DNA of 25,580 nt, taken from positions 1-25,580 of the forward strand of contig JBAZEM010000029.1 of assembly GCA_041653875.1 (NCBI GenBank), given 5' to 3'. Below the pieces are notes generated by a model, which was not told the DNA's origin, made no database searches, and worked only from the letters and a program-made list of their open reading frames with translations. This document shows positions 22,438 to 25,580 of this stretch, piece by piece. The number at the start of each line of letters is the position of its first letter. Position 1 is the first letter of the stretch. The stretch comes from VSJD01 sp041653875. GTDB lineage: Bacteria; Verrucomicrobiota; Kiritimatiellia; JAAZAB01. The translations under genes were made by a program, and so were the position numbers.

Positions 22438-25380
22438 ATGAGCAAGGAATGGATTGTCATCGCGGGCGCCCGCGAGCATAACCTCAAAAACATCACCGTG
22501 CGCATTCCGCGCAACCAGGTGACGGTTATCACGGGGCTGAGCGGCTCCGGGAAGTCTTCGCTGGCGTTCGACACGCTGTATGCCGAGGGTCAGCGCAAAT
22601 ACGTGGAAAGCCTTTCGGCCTATGCCCGCCAGTTCCTGGAGCAGATGCAAAAGCCGGACGTGGACTATATCGAGGGGCTTTCCCCCGCCATTTCCATCGA
22701 ACAGCGCACGGCCGGGTCGAATCCCCGCTCCATTGTCGCCACCAGCACGGAAATCCACGACTATTTGCGCCTGCTGTTTGCCACCATCGGTCATGCGCAT
22801 TGTCCCCGCTGTGGGCGGCCGGTGGCGCGGCAAAGCGCCGAGGAAATTGTGGAACGCCTCCTGCAGTTGCCGGTCCGGACCAAGCTTTCCCTGCTGGCGC
22901 CCCTGGTGCGCGACCGCAAGGGCCAGCACGAGGAAATCTTGGAGACGGCCCGGCGCCAGGGGTTCGTGCGCGTGCGCGTGGATGGAGAGCTCCTGGAATT
23001 GGACCAGGTCAAAGCGCTGGACAAGAAGAAAAAACATAGCATCGACCTGGTGGTGGACCGCCTGATCGTCACCAACCTGATCCGCGCGCGCCTGACGGAT
23101 TCCACCGAACTGGCCTTGCGCCAGGGTAGCGGCATGATGATTGTCCTGCACCAGGATCCCAGCGGTCAATGGCGCGAAACGCTTTATTCCGAGAAACATG
23201 CCTGCCCGGATTGCGGCATCGGCTTCGAGCCGCCAACCCCCCGCCATTTTTCCTTCAACAGCCCGTATGGCGCGTGCCCCGCCTGCTCCGGACTGGGTAT
23301 GCGTCTGCTCTTTGACGAAGACTTGGTCGTGCCCAACCGCGAGCTGTCCATCGAGAAGGGGGCCATTCACGCCTGGCGGCGCGGGGGGCACCGCCTGATC
23401 ATCTATTATAACGGGCTCCTGCGCGCCTTGGCGGAGCATTACGATTTCAGCCTGGGCGCCCCCTTCCGCGAATTGCCCGCCGCCGTTCAAAAAATTCTGT
23501 TGAACGGTTCGGGCGATGAAACGATCGCTTTCGGTTACTGGCGGCGCGGCGCCTGGCGCAAGGTGTCCAAACCGTTCGAGGGCATCCTGCCCAACTTGGC
23601 GCGCCGCTATGCGGAGACGGACAGTGAGTTCACTAAAAACAGGCTCCAACAGTACATGAGCCGCCGGCCTTGCGCGGACTGCAAGGGCGCGCGCCTGAAG
23701 CCGGAAGCGCTGGCCTGCACGATCGCGGAAAAATCGATTGCGGATGTCTGCCGGATGTCGGTGCGCGGTGCCCGGGATTATTTCGAGCGCCTGGCGCTCG
23801 ACACACAGGAGGAGAAAATTGCGCGGGAGGTGCTCAAGGAAATTCGCCAGCGCCTGCAGTTCCTGGCCAACGTGGGCTTGGATTACCTGACGCTCGATCG
23901 CGAGAGCGGCACGCTTTCGGGCGGCGAGGCCCAGCGCATCCGGCTGGCGACCCAGATCGGTTCCGGCCTGGTCGGCGTGCTCTATGTGCTCGACGAGCCC
24001 AGCATCGGTCTGCATCACCGCGACAACGAGCGCCTGATCGGCACGCTGAAAAACCTGCGCGACCTGGGCAATACGGTGGTGGTCGTCGAGCACGATGAGG
24101 ACACCATTCGCCAGGCGGATTATGTCCTTGATCTCGGGCCCGGCGCGGGCCGGCATGGCGGCGAAATTGTGTTTGCCGGCGCCGTGCCGGAGCTTTTGGC
24201 CGACACGCGCTCGCTCACGGCGCGCTATCTGAACAAGCTTTTGGCCATCGCAATCCCCGCGCGGCGCAAAACGCCCGTGGGCGGGCGCCTGACCATCACC
24301 GGCGCCCGCGAAAATAATCTTAAAAACATCACGGTCAGCATTCCCCTGGGCCTCTTCGTCTGCGTGACCGGCGTTTCCGGCAGCGGCAAGAGCACGCTGG
24401 TGGACGATATCTTGCGGCGGGCCCTCGCCCGCGAGTTCTACGGCTCCAAGGAGCGCCCGGGCCGGTTCAAGGAGATCAAGGGCATGGACCGCCTGGACAA
24501 GGTGGTGGTGATCGATCAGTCGCCCATCGGGCGCACGCCGCGCAGTAACCCGGCGACCTACACGGGCGCCTTCACGCTGATGCGCTCCTTGTTCGCCGGT
24601 CTGCCCGCCTCCAAGGTGCGGGGTTATGGCCCGGGGCGCTACAGTTTTAACGTCAAAGGCGGGCGTTGCGAAACGTGCCGCGGGGACGGCATCCTGAAGA
24701 TCGAGATGCATTTCCTGCCGGACGTCTATGTCACCTGCGAGCAGTGCCGCGGCCGGCGCTATAACAGCGAAACGCTGGAAGTTCGTTATGGCGGCAAGTC
24801 CATCGCCGATGTGCTGGCCATGACCATCGATGAGGCCCTGGATTTTTTCAGCCGCGTGCCGGCCCTCAAGCAAAAGTTCAAGACGCTTTCGGAAGTCGGG
24901 CTGGGGTATGTCCAATTGGGGCAGTCGGCCACCACGCTTTCGGGCGGCGAGGCCCAGCGCCTGAAACTATCCGCGGAGCTCAGCCGCAAGGCCACCGGCC
25001 GAACCATGTATCTGCTGGATGAGCCCACCACCGGACTGCATTTCGCCGATATCCAGAAATTGCTCGACGTGCTCCACCGTCTGCGCGATGCCGGCAACAC
25101 GATTATCGTCATCGAGCACAACACGGAGGTGATCAAGACCGCCGATTATATCATCGACCTGGGCCCGGAAGGCGGCGACAGCGGCGGCGAGATCGTCGCC
25201 GCGGGCACGCCCGAGGAAGTCGCCGCCTGCGACCGCTCCTATACCGGCCGGCTTTTGCGGAAAGTGCTGGCGCAGGATCTGACCTTATCGCGCCGTGAAA
25301 AGTCCGTAGTCGAAGGAGGTGTCGGCATGCCGGAGGCATATCCGCCTTCGGCGGAAAAGACAACGAAATCGACTGAATGA
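22438..25380 (+). CDS. uvrA: UvrABC excision repair protein A
   Basis: 980 aa; the damage-sensing ATPase of nucleotide excision repair, with two ABC modules. The first Walker A is GLSGSGKS at 33-40, followed by EGQRKYVESLSAYARQFLEQ. The second Walker A is GVSGSGKSTL (about 646-655). Zinc-finger cysteine pairs are CPDC...CPAC in the first half and CETC...CEQC in the second. Both ABC signatures are present (LSGGEAQRIRLATQI and LSGGEAQRLKLSAEL), with LDEPSIGLHHRDN and LDEPTTGLHFADI. It is about 20-40 aa longer than usual. The extra C-terminal residues (from about 960, VVEGGVGMPEAYPPSAEK) are encoded by a palindromic repeat at 25321-25357. No Shine-Dalgarno precedes ATG 22438, and the upstream spacer is a 188-bp repeat element. 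Confidence 0.97.
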   Translation: MSKEWIVIAGAREHNLKNITVRIPRNQVTVITGLSGSGKSSLAFDTLYAEGQRKYVESLSAYARQFLEQMQKPDVDYIEGLSPAISIEQRTAGSNPRSIVATSTEIHDYLRLLFATIGHAHCPRCGRPVARQSAEEIVERLLQLPVRTKLSLLAPLVRDRKGQHEEILETARRQGFVRVRVDGELLELDQVKALDKKKKHSIDLVVDRLIVTNLIRARLTDSTELALRQGSGMMIVLHQDPSGQWRETLYSEKHACPDCGIGFEPPTPRHFSFNSPYGACPACSGLGMRLLFDEDLVVPNRELSIEKGAIHAWRRGGHRLIIYYNGLLRALAEHYDFSLGAPFRELPAAVQKILLNGSGDETIAFGYWRRGAWRKVSKPFEGILPNLARRYAETDSEFTKNRLQQYMSRRPCADCKGARLKPEALACTIAEKSIADVCRMSVRGARDYFERLALDTQEEKIAREVLKEIRQRLQFLANVGLDYLTLDRESGTLSGGEAQRIRLATQIGSGLVGVLYVLDEPSIGLHHRDNERLIGTLKNLRDLGNTVVVVEHDEDTIRQADYVLDLGPGAGRHGGEIVFAGAVPELLADTRSLTARYLNKLLAIAIPARRKTPVGGRLTITGARENNLKNITVSIPLGLFVCVTGVSGSGKSTLVDDILRRALAREFYGSKERPGRFKEIKGMDRLDKVVVIDQSPIGRTPRSNPATYTGAFTLMRSLFAGLPASKVRGYGPGRYSFNVKGGRCETCRGDGILKIEMHFLPDVYVTCEQCRGRRYNSETLEVRYGGKSIADVLAMTIDEALDFFSRVPALKQKFKTLSEVGLGYVQLGQSATTLSGGEAQRLKLSAELSRKATGRTMYLLDEPTTGLHFADIQKLLDVLHRLRDAGNTIIVIEHNTEVIKTADYIIDLGPEGGDSGGEIVAAGTPEEVAACDRSYTGRLLRKVLAQDLTLSRREKSVVEGGVGMPEAYPPSAEKTTKSTE
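25321..25357. repeat. Palindromic repeat encoding the C-terminal tail of UvrA
   Basis: GGCATGCC (25324-25331) and the perfect hairpin TCCGCC-TTC-GGCGGA (25341-25355) match the P3 style of module seen at 16783-16811 and 19691-20074. The reading frame stays open for eight more codons before the stop at 25378-25380. Confidence 0.75.
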
Positions 25381-25580
25381 ACCCTGTCATCAGAAAGGGT
25401 GAACCGGCCAAGGGTAGCCGCCGGCCGGAAGCGAGTGTTGCGTAGTCGGCGGTGACGTCGGCACGAAGCGTACACAGCAAGCGTCGGGGCCGTGCTATTG
25501 AATCCCGAAATGACCGTATTGCAGAAGCCCTCTCCGTTAAGGGAAGGGAGGGCAACACCGAAACGCTGGAACGGCTTGGC
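25381..25580. ncRNA. Highly structured non-coding stretch, possible start of a ribozyme/intron
   Basis: No convincing ORF is seen. Stems visible at once are ACCCT/AGGGT (25381-25385 with 25396-25400) and CCGGCC/GGCCGG (25404-25409 with 25423-25428). The style, with many GAAGCG, AGCAAGCG and GAAACGC elements in GC-rich stems, resembles domain I of a bacterial group II intron beginning just after uvrA. I cannot confirm this without the rest of the element, which would lie beyond the window. Confidence 0.35.

Overview
The window is GC-rich bacterial chromosome. It most likely comes from the PVC superphylum (Verrucomicrobiota, Kiritimatiellota or Lentisphaerota side). This is an inference. It rests mainly on a gene cluster in the same order as the Akkermansia muciniphila Amuc_1102-1101-1100-1099-1098 pilus/secretin locus and on the protein styles seen. 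No rRNA or tRNA gene is present to fix taxonomy.

Layout. Positions 1-400 hold a 47-bp tandem repeat, two hairpins with complementary loops and a consensus sigma70-type promoter. Positions 490-9196 hold the envelope machine: an Amuc_1102-like secreted protein, a PilM-PilN fusion, an Amuc_1100-like (PilO-like) protein, an Amuc_1099-like protein (PilP-like C-terminus) and a large secretin. Two small four-helix-bundle (S23/IVP family) genes interrupt this operon. Positions 9387-12688 encode a stand-alone 5'-3' exonuclease and a GT-C/STT3-like membrane protein. Positions 12807-19020 are a housekeeping block on the + strand: coaE overlapping rho, then tig, clpP and clpX. panD follows on the - strand, then about 650 bp of palindromic repeats, a periplasmic 5'-nucleotidase-like metallophosphatase, and uvrA. 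The last 200 bp are non-coding-looking and highly structured.

The outstanding property is repeat invasion. Arrays of 7-nt (sometimes 8-nt) degenerate units, usually paired as inverted arms, occupy every intergenic spacer except the two tight junctions (17 bp between the Amuc_1099- and Amuc_1098-like genes, and the coaE/rho overlap). The same kinds of array are inserted inside the reading frames of pilM-N, the exonuclease, the membrane protein, coaE, rho and the 5'-nucleotidase. A second class of short palindromic modules fills 16690-16910 and 19680-20160. It also occurs in frame inside the 5'-nucleotidase and at the 3' end of uvrA.

Seven is 1 modulo 3, so each array presents every reading frame. 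The arrays tolerated inside genes lie in the orientation that lacks stop codons on the coding strand, while several intergenic copies lie in the stop-containing orientation. One S23 gene is bracketed by 33-nt direct repeats made of these heptamers, and the other by inverted arms. This raises the possibility, unproven here, that S23 proteins and heptamer arrays form one system, by analogy with REP sequences and their RAYT proteins.
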